Positions 26,581 to 35,616 of a stretch of DNA of 64,000 nt are shown piece by piece (position 1 is the first letter of the stretch; every line of letters begins with the position of its first letter). Source of the stretch: Bacteroidota bacterium (GTDB taxonomy: Bacteria; Bacteroidota; Bacteroidia; Chitinophagales; Chitinophagaceae); assembly GCA_026391455.1 (NCBI GenBank), contig JAPLEH010000010.1, positions 124,001-188,000 on the forward strand, written 5' to 3'. The position numbers and the translations under genes were made by a program. The notes below the pieces were generated by a model. It was given only the letters and a program-made list of their open reading frames with translations, searched no databases and had not been told where the DNA came from.

Positions 26581-27695
26581 TTCAATTCCACATCCGATAC
26601 CAGCATATAATGATCCGAGAGGTTCTTCACGATACGGTTGAATTGCCGGATCTTAAAATGGTCGTCTGCAAAAATATAATCTATGCGCAGGGTGGGCGAT
26701 ATAGCGGCAAAGCTGCGGCCAATGCCAAATCCTTTTTTGAGAAAGGCATCCTGCATATCGCCCCTTACGGTAGCGTAGGTATAGGAGTTGGGCACATCGT
26801 TGAGGTCGGCCGCCATCAATACGGGGTGGGGAGCGTTGGAAAGAATTTCCTTTACCAGGTCAGCCTGGATACTCCGGTACACGATGGCTTTTTTTATTTT
26901 GGATAATAGGTTGCGGGAATTCGATACCATACTGTCTTCTCCGGTTTTGATTCTGGCCAGCCGGTCATAATCCATTTTGCCCAGTTGGTTCGATTGCAGA
27001 TGAGTGGTGAATACCCGGATGGTGTCATTATTAATTTTTATGTCGGCCTGCAGCAATACATCTGCCAGGGTGGGTCGCGGGTACCTTACTTTTCCGCTGT
27101 CGATGATCGGGTAGCGGGAAAAAATAATGGAACTGTAATAATGCTGATCCCCGTCCTCGTCAAAGGAAAAATAGTAATAGGGGTAGCCCAGCTCCTGCTG
27201 TATAGGCGTGATATTGTCGTAGAAGACCGGGTTAGTGGACGTATGAAATTCCTGCAGGCAAAGTATATCAGCATCCTGTTTTTTCAGCAATTCCAGCATC
27301 TTCAGTCTTTTTTCAGAGCCGGCATTGTTGTTTCTTTTCAGTTCGATAAAACGGGCTACATTCCAGCTTACCACCCGAATGGTGCCGGGTTGTTTTTTAT
27401 AATTAAACGCATGCGGCGTATGAAAAGCAAAAAGCACGAGGATACTCTTAATGCCCAACAGTAGTGCTACGCCCGATACAATAGCATATCGCGGGGAAAG
27501 CAGGATAAGCCAGATCACAAAAAAGATAAAAACAAAAAATAACAGAAAAGGAAAGGCCAGCCCCAGAAACGAAATGAACCACCATTTTTGCGGATTCAGA
27601 TGGGGTACCAGGCAGGCCAGCAGAAAAAAGATGACCAAAACGATATTGACGTATAAAAAAAAGCGCCGGGTGAAGACACGAAAACTGATTGCCAT
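26574..27695 (-). CDS. Membrane-anchored endonuclease/exonuclease/phosphatase-family protein
   Basis: 373 residues. Three N-terminal membrane helices (about 11-33, 38-62, 70-93) precede an EEP catalytic domain from about residue 104. Its landmarks are VVSWNVARF (Asn), CLQEFH (metal Glu), TTHLQSN (His), AADLNDVPNS (Asp/Asn pair) and the terminal SDHYMLVSDVEL (Asp-His). The EEP fold hydrolyses phosphodiesters of nucleic acids, inositol phosphates or lipids. The membrane anchor and active site suggest a periplasmic or membrane-lipid substrate rather than DNA repair, but this is inference. Two rhomboid genes lie directly upstream on the same strand. Its C-terminal codons run into a heptamer repeat array. 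Confidence 0.85.
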   Translation of the reverse strand: MAISFRVFTRRFFLYVNIVLVIFFLLACLVPHLNPQKWWFISFLGLAFPFLLFFVFIFFVIWLILLSPRYAIVSGVALLLGIKSILVLFAFHTPHAFNYKKQPGTIRVVSWNVARFIELKRNNNAGSEKRLKMLELLKKQDADILCLQEFHTSTNPVFYDNITPIQQELGYPYYYFSFDEDGDQHYYSSIIFSRYPIIDSGKVRYPRPTLADVLLQADIKINNDTIRVFTTHLQSNQLGKMDYDRLARIKTGEDSMVSNSRNLLSKIKKAIVYRSIQADLVKEILSNAPHPVLMAADLNDVPNSYTYATVRGDMQDAFLKKGFGIGRSFAAISPTLRIDYIFADDHFKIRQFNRIVKNLSDHYMLVSDVELKR

Positions 27696-27765
27696 TGCTG
27701 CAATTTAATAAAACAATACTGACGGGCAATAGTATGTGGTAGCGTAATGCAGCAGAAGTATAGGC

Positions 27766-28692
27766 TTATAATTCCTGGCGGGCCCGGTTGAGTAATTCTT
27801 TTTCTTCTTCGGTAAGTCGTTCGTAGCCTTGCTGGTTGATCTTATCGAGTATCTCATCGATCCGTTCCTGGGTTACATTCATCGTTTTAACATACGGTGA
27901 GCCGCTGTTCTTATAAAAAAGTTCTTCCTTGATCGAATTTCCTTTGCGGGGCTTATCCGGATTGAAAAGATTGGTGATCCAGTCGAAGAAGTTACTCATC
28001 CAATCGCTCCAATCGTAGCCCATTTTCAAAAAATAAACAAACAGGAAACCGGTAAAGGCCCCGGCAACATGATGAATGAGTGTGCCGGTATCGCTGATAG
28101 ATACAATGGCCAGGTCGCTGATTACGTAAATGAGCGTGAGTACCCACAACGGTATGCCTCCGCCGATGAGGGGGAAGATGCGGTATTGTGGCGACATGAG
28201 GGTGGTGGAAATGGCCACTGCCATCACTCCTGCAGATGCACCGTATACAGTTGCCACAGGCAAGGCTGTTTCTAACGAGGGGAGGAATGTATAGGCCAGC
28301 ATAAATGCAATAGCCCCGCCAATAGCACCATAAATAAATACCGGAATGATCTTGCGGTTGCCGGTAAGATCCTGCATGATATAGCCAAATGTCCACAGCC
28401 AGAGCATATTGGAAAAGATCTTCCAGATATTATCATGCACAAACATATGTGTGATGAGGGCCCAGGGTTTATGCAACAGGGCGTTTCCGCTGGCGGGCAT
28501 GATAAAGGGTCCTAACACATTTTTATAATAAAGACCGGGTGCCGTTTCTTTGGGAAAGCGGTAATACCAAACGGCTTCCATAAAGGCAAAGCCCACAAAG
28601 AGTACAAGTGATACAGCAATGAGCATGGTCAGTGCATTGCCACTTTGCCCAAGTGCAATTCGTTGCCGGTATCGTTGTTCAGTATATGGCAT
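27766..28692 (-). CDS. Rhomboid intramembrane serine protease with C-terminal soluble tail
   Basis: 308 residues with six or more membrane helices. The catalytic serine is in YGASAGVMAV (GxSxG context) and the histidine in LIHHVAGAFTGF, the serine-histidine dyad of rhomboids; the N-terminal HMFVHDNIWKIFSNM supplies the conserved His/Asn region. A cytoplasmic tail of ~75 residues ends with a helical hairpin (ERIDEILDKINQQGYERLTEEEKELLNRARQ), the DUF6576-like module frequent in Bacteroidota rhomboids. It sits between a second rhomboid and the EEP gene, all on the minus strand with gaps near 70 bases. Confidence 0.92.
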   Translation of the reverse strand: MPYTEQRYRQRIALGQSGNALTMLIAVSLVLFVGFAFMEAVWYYRFPKETAPGLYYKNVLGPFIMPASGNALLHKPWALITHMFVHDNIWKIFSNMLWLWTFGYIMQDLTGNRKIIPVFIYGAIGGAIAFMLAYTFLPSLETALPVATVYGASAGVMAVAISTTLMSPQYRIFPLIGGGIPLWVLTLIYVISDLAIVSISDTGTLIHHVAGAFTGFLFVYFLKMGYDWSDWMSNFFDWITNLFNPDKPRKGNSIKEELFYKNSGSPYVKTMNVTQERIDEILDKINQQGYERLTEEEKELLNRARQEL

Positions 28693-28761
28693 GTGGTACG
28701 TAATAAATCGATAAACAGAATGGCAAATGTCTGCTTTTTTACAGACTGTCCGCTATTCTTT

Positions 28762-29409
28762 TTAGTATAACGTTCGCCGGTTGGTTTTGTTCCAGTAAAA
28801 GACGATTAAAAAGCCGGTCAGCGCCCCGCCCAGGTGGGCAAAATGGGCAATATTATCATTTGAGATCCTTCCAAACCCGCCGAAAAGGTCGAACGCGATG
28901 TAGATCAGTACCAGCCACTTGGCTTTTATGGGTATAGGAATGGGCATGATGATCAGTTCAGTGTTTGGAAACAGATAAGCAAATGCTACAAACACCCCCA
29001 TAATGGCACCTGAAGCACCCAGTGCGGGAGCGAAAGTGCCCATAAAATATTGCATCAGCAGGTGAATGGCGGCAGCGCCCACCCCACAAGCCAGATAAAA
29101 AAAGAGGAACCGTTTGGAGCCCCACACATTTTCCAGTACCCGCCCGAAGGAAAAAAGTACAAGCATATTGAACAGAATATGTAAAATGCCCATTGTTCCC
29201 GCACTCAGTGGCGCATGAGCAAACATATGTGTTACGATCTGATAGGGCTCAAAAACTGGTGTGTTGATCGGCCACAGCGCGATCTTCATAGTAAGATTAT
29301 ACTCCTTGTCAAATATCGCTTGTGCCACCCATACCAGCACGTTGATGATGATCAGGTTTTTGATGATCGGCGGAAATGCCTCTACCCTTCTGAACTGGAA
29401 ATTACTCAT
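28762..29409 (-). CDS. Rhomboid intramembrane serine protease
   Basis: 215 residues, minimal six-helix rhomboid. HMFAHAPLSAGTMGILHILFNM gives the conserved His-Asn loop (split at residues about 65-86). LGASGAIMGVFVAF holds the nucleophile Ser, and AHFAHLGGALTGF holds the catalytic His. It is paralogous to the adjacent 308-residue rhomboid but lacks the C-terminal tail. Rhomboids cleave membrane-embedded segments; substrates are unknown in Bacteroidota. It is the first gene of the probable rhomboid-rhomboid-EEP operon. Confidence 0.93.
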   Translation of the reverse strand: MSNFQFRRVEAFPPIIKNLIIINVLVWVAQAIFDKEYNLTMKIALWPINTPVFEPYQIVTHMFAHAPLSAGTMGILHILFNMLVLFSFGRVLENVWGSKRFLFFYLACGVGAAAIHLLMQYFMGTFAPALGASGAIMGVFVAFAYLFPNTELIIMPIPIPIKAKWLVLIYIAFDLFGGFGRISNDNIAHFAHLGGALTGFLIVFYWNKTNRRTLY

Positions 29410-29449
29410 ACCACAAAATTAGCTGTAGCTCGGGAGAGTGCAAATAAAT

Positions 29450-29482
29450 AAAGAGGTGCCCAGGTTTGAAGCACCTCTTTTT
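29450..29482. terminator. Bidirectional-looking terminator
   Basis: AAGAGGTGC / GCACCTCTT, a 9-bp perfect stem with an 11-base loop. It carries T-rich tails on both strands. It sits between the rhomboid operon and the 3' end of the upstream minus-strand gene, which it probably terminates. Confidence 0.75.
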
Positions 29483-29551
29483 ATTGTTCTATTAACAGCC
29501 GTATACGAATCCCCTTGGAGCATAAAAATAAGCTGGCTTATCCGGATAGTA

Positions 29552-30352
29552 TTACCAATGCCTCACCGCCTCCAGGTCTTTTCGTAAAATATAGCCGGTT
29601 GTAATACTCCCCTTTAAATTATTGAACGTACACTCAACAAAATTTTTGAATACTTTGACTGTCGTTACGATATCATCTTTCAGCAGGTACCCTTTTCTGG
29701 GTTTTGACTTCAGATCGGGACTTTCATAAAAATATGTTTTGGCTACATTCACGCGCATCAAACTGGAATCACTGTTGTAATAGGGGGTGTATTTTTCCAG
29801 CGATATATTACCAATCTCGCCACGACCGATCGTAGTGGTACTTTCCACATACCGGTCTTCTTCCGGGTGTGAACTGGTAATGATCTCGCGTTGAAGGAAC
29901 CAGTTCTTTTTTAATTTATCGTAGCGAAACGTAATGGTGTTGCCCCATTTCCAACTGCTGCCGCCATAAAAGTCGAGGGTAAATTCGCCCGCCTTTGCTT
30001 CAATGCCCATATACGGATCTCCCATGGCACCACCGCAATGGCGGCACAATACGATATCGGTATTGGTAACGGCGAGTTTTAGTTTGTTGTCTGCCTGGCG
30101 GGTTATCAGCAGCAGGGTACGGGCGGCGTCCCATTTTTCGTTGTCGAAGGTCAGGGTATCTTCTCCTTCCTGTTTTAGTATCAGCAAATAATCGGCACGC
30201 CCGTCCATATTCAGATCAGCCTTGATGAAATCGAGCATTTCATGTTTTGGCAAAACAAAAGGTTTCAATTCGGCAGGCAGTACTTTCTCCTGGGCATACG
30301 ACGAAATGCCAAATGCGATGGTCATCAGCATTGCAATAAATACAGGACGCAT
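29552..30352 (-). CDS. Secreted protein with VCBS/FG-GAP-like segment
   Basis: 266 residues, signal peptide to about residue 20 (GISSYA|Q). The early mature part KADLNMDGRADYLLIL is a calcium-loop FG-GAP/VCBS-like motif (DxNxDGxxD). A CRHCGG pair (about 104-109) and FYGGSSWKWGNTITFRYDKL follow. The C-terminal ~60 residues (TYFYESPDLKSKPRKGYLLKDD ... VECTF ... TGYILRKDL) resemble an SH3-like domain of the bacterial type, which often binds cell wall. Function unknown. It is 10 bases downstream of rlmD on the same strand, probably co-transcribed. Confidence 0.7.
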   Translation of the reverse strand: MRPVFIAMLMTIAFGISSYAQEKVLPAELKPFVLPKHEMLDFIKADLNMDGRADYLLILKQEGEDTLTFDNEKWDAARTLLLITRQADNKLKLAVTNTDIVLCRHCGGAMGDPYMGIEAKAGEFTLDFYGGSSWKWGNTITFRYDKLKKNWFLQREIITSSHPEEDRYVESTTTIGRGEIGNISLEKYTPYYNSDSSLMRVNVAKTYFYESPDLKSKPRKGYLLKDDIVTTVKVFKNFVECTFNNLKGSITTGYILRKDLEAVRHW

Positions 30353-30362
30353 ATAAAAGGAT

Positions 30363-31796
30363 TTATGGTTTAAGTTTTAACTGCACCACATTCTCGATAT
30401 GATGGGTATGCGGAAACATATCCACCGGCTGCACCCTTGTTACTTCGTATTTCTCTGCGAGCAGATTCAGGTCACGGGCCTGCGTAGCCGGATTGCAGCT
30501 TACATATACCACGGTCGGTGCTGCTATATCGAGAATCTTTTGTATCAGTTTATCATGCATACCTGCCCGGGGCGGATCGGTAATGATCACATCCGGGCGG
30601 CCATGCGTTTCAAAAAAAGTATCGTCGCAGACATCGATCACATCGCCGGCAAAGAATGCCGTGCTTTGCAGGTTGTTCAATGCCGCGTTTTCTTTTGCAT
30701 CGTCGATGGCAGCAGCGATCATTTCCACCCCGATGATCTTTTTTGCTTTATCGCTTACAAAAATGCCAATGCTGCCGGTACCACAATAGAGATCGTACAC
30801 GATTTCATTGCCGGTCAGGTCTGCAAAATCACGGGTTACCGTATATAATCGTTCTGCCTGTTTGGTATTGGTTTGAAAAAAAGATGTCGGCCCGATCTTA
30901 AAATGATACGCCCGTTCGCCGGTCAGCGTTTCGATCACATAGCCTTTGCCTGAATATACCACGGGCACCAGGTCGTTCATACTGTCGTTCCATTTGGTGT
31001 TGATGGTGTACAGCAGCGTGGTAATGGAGGGGAATTCTTTTGTAAGAAATGCCATGAGGGTTTGAATCTTTTCCGGATCATTTTCGCCCACGACCACATT
31101 CACCATCAGTTCGCCGGTCGTACACAATCGCACCTGCATGGTACGCAAAAAACCGGCATGGCTGCGGATATCATAAAAGCTCCAGTTTTGTGCAATGGCA
31201 AATATGCGGATGGCATTGCGGATGGCATTGGTGGGTTCGGCCTGCAGGTAGCAGGTTTGTATGTCCACGATCTTATCAAAAAAGCCTTTGGCATGAAAGC
31301 CCACGCCCCTGAAGGGTTCAGGCGCTGTAATTTCCGCTCCCTGTTCTGCCTTTACTGGTTTGACGCGGGTATATTCCCGGGTACCAAATGTGTATTCAAT
31401 CTTATTGCGGTAGTGGGTGGTTTCGGGGGCACCTAGTATGGGCATCAATTCGGGCAGGGGCACTTTGCCGATCCGTTTCAATGTTTCCTCCACCTGCCGG
31501 TGCTTATATGCCAGTTGTTTTTCGTAGGGAAGCGTTTGCCATTTGCAACCGCCACAAATGCCAAAATGATCGCAGAAAGGGGTGGTGCGGTCGGCAGACA
31601 GGCTGTGGGTATGTATGACTACCCCTTCGGCCCAGTCTTTTTTATTTTTCTGCAGGCGCACATCCACCACATCGCCGGGCACTGCATTTTCAATAAAGAT
31701 CACTTTTCCATCTGTTCGGGCCAGGCTTTTTCCCTCGGCGGCATAGTCGAGGACCAGCAGCTTTTCGAGTACGATATTTTTCTTTTTATTTCTCAC
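30363..31796 (-). CDS. rlmD: 23S rRNA (uracil-C5)-methyltransferase RlmD/RumA family
   Basis: 477 residues from a GTG at 31796. The frame continues 27 codons upstream, but that part (a GRGKVLQKLHRG stretch) is unlike the family; starting at the GTG gives the usual RNKKKNIVLEKLLVLDYA opening TRAM domain. The iron-sulfur cysteines are Cys75, Cys81 and Cys84 (CDHFGICGGC), with a later Cys in IQTCYLQ. The methyltransferase has YDLYCGTGSIG (SAM), DPPRAGM and VYVSCNPAT with the catalytic cysteine. It methylates U747/U1939-type positions in 23S rRNA; which site is not determinable here. Confidence 0.93.
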   Translation of the reverse strand: MRNKKKNIVLEKLLVLDYAAEGKSLARTDGKVIFIENAVPGDVVDVRLQKNKKDWAEGVVIHTHSLSADRTTPFCDHFGICGGCKWQTLPYEKQLAYKHRQVEETLKRIGKVPLPELMPILGAPETTHYRNKIEYTFGTREYTRVKPVKAEQGAEITAPEPFRGVGFHAKGFFDKIVDIQTCYLQAEPTNAIRNAIRIFAIAQNWSFYDIRSHAGFLRTMQVRLCTTGELMVNVVVGENDPEKIQTLMAFLTKEFPSITTLLYTINTKWNDSMNDLVPVVYSGKGYVIETLTGERAYHFKIGPTSFFQTNTKQAERLYTVTRDFADLTGNEIVYDLYCGTGSIGIFVSDKAKKIIGVEMIAAAIDDAKENAALNNLQSTAFFAGDVIDVCDDTFFETHGRPDVIITDPPRAGMHDKLIQKILDIAAPTVVYVSCNPATQARDLNLLAEKYEVTRVQPVDMFPHTHHIENVVQLKLKP

Positions 31797-31967
31797 GGGG
31801 CAAAAATAACCGGAAGCGGGCAGCCCCCGTACACCCCGGTGGAGTTTCTGTAAAACTTTCCCCCGGCCAGAGGGCAACCCTTTAGCCCTAAAATATGTCT
31901 TCCCTGACCGGGCAAACCCCTGTATTTTTTAGCGGTTACGCTTATCTTTACGAATTCATTCTGACTT

Positions 31968-33395
31968 ATGAAAAAAGTTCTGTCTGTTGTATTTTTTCTG
32001 ACCGCTCTGGCGGCTGCGGCTCAAACCGGTTATTCGATCAAAATAGCCTTTAAGCCTTTTAAAAATCAGTATATCTATCTGGGCCATTATTTTGGCAAAA
32101 CCTATCCTATTATTGATTCGGCAAAACTGAATGATAAGAGTGAAGCGGTATTCAAAGGTACAAAGCCCCTGCCCGGAGGTATTTATCTGGTGGGATACCC
32201 CAATAAGTCCGGTTTTTTTGAAATACTGATCGATAAAGACCAGCATTTTTCAGTAATGGCCGACACCGCCACGATTGCGAAAGGTGCGAAATTTGAACGT
32301 TCGCCCGACAATGACATGTTTGTGCAATACCAGCAATACATGGGCAATAAAGGGAGAGTGATCGGGACCCTTCAAAGAAACTTAAAGGAAACCGCCAATA
32401 AAGCGGATTCGGCCACCATTACCGACCAATTGATCAAACTCGATAAAGAAGTGACCGATTACCGGGAAAACCTTATTAAAAAACACCCCGGTACCATCCT
32501 TACCGCCATGCTGATGTGCATGCGTGAACCCCAGCTTACCGGAAAACTGAAGAACCCCACCAACAAAGCCGACTCCACCGAAGCCTATGTATACTTCAAA
32601 AATCATTTTTGGGATGGCATGAGTTTTTGGGATGGTCGCCTGGCCTATACCCCCTTCTTTGAAGACAAACTGGATAAATACTTCAATCAACTGGTATTGC
32701 CGCAGCCCGATTCCGTGATCAAAGAAATTGATGCCATGCTCAGCTATGCGACCATCAATGAAGAAATGAACCGCTTTTTACTGGTGAAATTTGTGAACCG
32801 CTATCTCAATCAAAAATATATGTGGGAAGATGCGGTGTTTGTACACCTCTTTGAAAAATACTTTGCCAATAAAAATTATGACTGGCTGAATGATAAGGGC
32901 CGTAAGATCATTACCGACAGGGCCTATAGCCTGATGGCCAACCTGATGGGTACATCCGCTTCTGATATTGAACTGCCCGACAGTACGGGCAAAATGGTCT
33001 CCCTCTATGCACAGGAGGCTGATTTTACTGTGGTGGCTTTTTGGGATCCCACCTGCGGTCATTGCAAGGAAGTATTACCCAAGCTGGATTCTTTTTACCT
33101 GGCCAAATGGAAAGCACAGGGTATTAAGCTTTTCGCTGTAGCCAAAGAGACCGACGGCACAAAGAAAGACTGGCTCAATTTCATCAACAGTAGTCACCTT
33201 AATGAATGGACACACGTGTATTATTCCAAAGCAGATGATAAATCCAGAACAGATGCAGGAATACCGGGCTATGCGCAATTGTACGACGTGCAGACATTTC
33301 CCACCCTGTACCTGTTGGATAAAGAAAAACGGATCATAGCTAAAAAACTGGCATATGATCAGATCGAAGAAGTACTGAAAATAAAATTGAAATAG
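31968..33395 (+). CDS. TlpA-like thioredoxin-domain protein
   Basis: 475 residues with signal peptide (MKKVLSVVFFLTALAAAA|Q). The N-terminal part (about 22-120) resembles DUF4369 (YIYLGHYFGKTYPIIDSAKL, GIYLVGYPNK), a beta domain common in Bacteroidota TlpA proteins. A helical middle follows. The C-terminal thioredoxin fold has WDPTCGHC (Cys363, Cys366), cis-proline in TFPTLYLL, and DKEKRIIAKKL. The protein should act in the periplasm as a disulfide reductase or isomerase. It is 89 bases before the parvulin gene on the same strand, suggesting a joint role in envelope protein folding. Confidence 0.9.
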   Translation: MKKVLSVVFFLTALAAAAQTGYSIKIAFKPFKNQYIYLGHYFGKTYPIIDSAKLNDKSEAVFKGTKPLPGGIYLVGYPNKSGFFEILIDKDQHFSVMADTATIAKGAKFERSPDNDMFVQYQQYMGNKGRVIGTLQRNLKETANKADSATITDQLIKLDKEVTDYRENLIKKHPGTILTAMLMCMREPQLTGKLKNPTNKADSTEAYVYFKNHFWDGMSFWDGRLAYTPFFEDKLDKYFNQLVLPQPDSVIKEIDAMLSYATINEEMNRFLLVKFVNRYLNQKYMWEDAVFVHLFEKYFANKNYDWLNDKGRKIITDRAYSLMANLMGTSASDIELPDSTGKMVSLYAQEADFTVVAFWDPTCGHCKEVLPKLDSFYLAKWKAQGIKLFAVAKETDGTKKDWLNFINSSHLNEWTHVYYSKADDKSRTDAGIPGYAQLYDVQTFPTLYLLDKEKRIIAKKLAYDQIEEVLKIKLK

Positions 33396-33483
33396 AGATA
33401 ACACCCGGTCATTTAGTTTGCATTACAAAAAAACTACTGTAACGAAACTGATACCGGATTCACCAATACCCAGAAACCTGAAT

Positions 33484-35430
33484 ATGAAAAAAATGTATTT
33501 CGCTGCACTGATCGCCTTGTGCTGTACGTTGTCGGCTTCCGCACAAACCCTCTTTACTTATGGTGGCACCCCGGTGGATGCTAAAGAGTTTTTAAAGGCG
33601 TACAACAAAAACAATTCACAGCCGGTAACGGATAAGGCCAAATCCATACGGGAATACCTCGACCTGTACATTAAATCGAGGCTCAAGATCAGCCAGGCAT
33701 ACGAAAGAAAATATGATACCCTGCCGCAACTGAAACTGGAAGTGGCCAATCTGCGCACACAGATCGCAGAAAATTACATGACCGATCCGGAAGTAATGAT
33801 CCGCTTATCGAAAGAAGCTTTTCAGCGCAGCCTGAAAGATATGCATGCGGCACATATTTTTATTGCATTCAAAAATGGGATGGGCATCGTTGATACATTA
33901 GCTGCTCAAAAGAAAAAAGATGACATAGCGGCCCGTTTGCAAAAAGGAGAAGATTTTGCTACGGTAGCTAAGCAATTCTCCGACGATCCTTCTGCTAAAA
34001 ATAATGGAGGCGATCTTGGTTATATTACGGTGTTTACGCTTCCCTATGAATTTGAAAACGCCATTTACAATACCCCGGTTGGGAAATATTCAATGGCCAT
34101 TCGTTCAAAGGCCGGATATCATTTTTTCAAGAACCTGGGCGAGCGAAAAGCTGCCGGAAAAATAAAAGCACAGCAACTATTACTCGCCATACCGCCCGGC
34201 GCAGACGATGCTACTAAAAAACAAATCGAACGACGCGCCGATTCTTTATACAAACGCATAGTGGCTGGCGACAATTTCAATCACCTGGCCAATATGTTCA
34301 GCAATGATTATATCACGGCGGCTAATAGTGGTATTATGCCCGACATTAGTGTGGGGCAGTACGAACCCGCTTTTGAAACGGCACTCTGGTCACTCGCAAA
34401 AGATGGTGCCCTGAGTAAACCATTCCTCACCTCACACGGGTGGCATATTGTAAAACGCATATCACTGAAACCCGCCGTTACCGACCCGAACAATAAAGAC
34501 AATATGCAGGAACTGCAATCGCGTATCATGACGGATGGAAGATGGAAAATATCCCGTGATTTCATTTACACCCGCGTAAAGGAAAAAGCAGGTTTTAAAA
34601 AATATCCTTATGATGTGGCGGCCATGTGGGCCATGTCAGACAGTGTGCTGGATCTGAAACCGATGACCCCATTGGGACGCTCGATTATAGCCACTACACC
34701 CATTTTTAGTATCGGAGAATCGGTGTACAATGCTACCAATTGGGTGAACTACGCCAATACTTACCGGTACAAACAGGATGGCACCGGTGCCAAGCCGCAT
34801 GACCAGGTAATGGAAGAGTGGATCCAGTATTCACTGCTTACGTATTACAAAGAACATCTCGAAGATTTCAACAGTGAATTCCGCAGCCAAATGGATGAGT
34901 TTAAAGACGGAAATCTGTTCTTTGAGATCATGCAACAGGAAGTATGGAATAAAGCGCAGAATGACTCAGTGGCGTTGAAAGCATTGTATGAAAAAAATAA
35001 AAAGAATTATACCTGGAAACAGAGCGCTGATGCCGTTTTGTTTTTCTGTACGGATATGAACACCGCCAAAGCCCTGTATGATAAAGTAAAAGCCAATCCG
35101 GACGCCTGGCGCGCAAATGCAGAATTATTCCCGGAGAAAGTAGTGGTGGACTCTTCCCGCTATGAATGGTCTCAAATACCCAACCTGAATAAAGCCAATC
35201 CTCAACCGGGAATGATTACCACGCCATTGCTGAATCCCAGTGACAATACAGCATCGTTCGCTTACATTGCACGGGTATATGCACAGCCTACCCAGCGCAG
35301 TTTTGCAGAAGCCAAAGGGTTGGTAATAAATGATTATCAGGCGGAACTCGAAAAAAACTGGGACGAAGCCCTGCAGAAAAGGTACCCGGTAGTGATTGAT
35401 CAGAAAGTGCTGGCAGAAATTTCAAAATAG
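33484..35430 (+). CDS. Periplasmic parvulin-type peptidyl-prolyl isomerase (SurA-like)
   Basis: 648 residues from the ATG at 33484; the upstream frame has no signal peptide. Signal sequence MKKMYFAALIALCCTLSASA|Q. A SurA-type N-terminal helical region (about 30-115) is followed by parvulin domain 1 (about 118-220: HAAHIFIAF, DPSAKNNGGDLGYITVF, GYHFFKNLGERK) and a degenerate parvulin domain 2 (about 222-330: IKAQQLLLAIPPG, SGIMPDISVGQYEPAFE, SHGWHIVKR). The long C-terminal part (about 340-648) lacks a recognised motif. SurA-like proteins chaperone outer-membrane beta-barrels. It follows the TlpA-like gene and ends with a terminator. Confidence 0.88.
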   Translation: MKKMYFAALIALCCTLSASAQTLFTYGGTPVDAKEFLKAYNKNNSQPVTDKAKSIREYLDLYIKSRLKISQAYERKYDTLPQLKLEVANLRTQIAENYMTDPEVMIRLSKEAFQRSLKDMHAAHIFIAFKNGMGIVDTLAAQKKKDDIAARLQKGEDFATVAKQFSDDPSAKNNGGDLGYITVFTLPYEFENAIYNTPVGKYSMAIRSKAGYHFFKNLGERKAAGKIKAQQLLLAIPPGADDATKKQIERRADSLYKRIVAGDNFNHLANMFSNDYITAANSGIMPDISVGQYEPAFETALWSLAKDGALSKPFLTSHGWHIVKRISLKPAVTDPNNKDNMQELQSRIMTDGRWKISRDFIYTRVKEKAGFKKYPYDVAAMWAMSDSVLDLKPMTPLGRSIIATTPIFSIGESVYNATNWVNYANTYRYKQDGTGAKPHDQVMEEWIQYSLLTYYKEHLEDFNSEFRSQMDEFKDGNLFFEIMQQEVWNKAQNDSVALKALYEKNKKNYTWKQSADAVLFFCTDMNTAKALYDKVKANPDAWRANAELFPEKVVVDSSRYEWSQIPNLNKANPQPGMITTPLLNPSDNTASFAYIARVYAQPTQRSFAEAKGLVINDYQAELEKNWDEALQKRYPVVIDQKVLAEISK

Positions 35431-35452
35431 AACGGTTTTACTTCCTTATAAA

Positions 35453-35490
35453 GGCCCGGAAAGCAATATGTTTTCCGGGCCTTTTCTTTT
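35453..35490 (+). terminator. Rho-independent terminator
   Basis: GGCCCGGAAA / TTTTCCGGGCC, a 10-bp stem with a T-rich tail, 22 bases after the PPIase stop. Confidence 0.9.
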
Positions 35491-35616
35491 GGAAATAAAT
35501 TAACAGTAATTCTTTCCCGGCTGTATGAATTGGATTAACTTAGATAAGAGAACCGGATTCGCTTTTGACAAGTGAATGAAGGAAATAGCCATGTATTAAC
35601 CACTGAACTGCATTTT

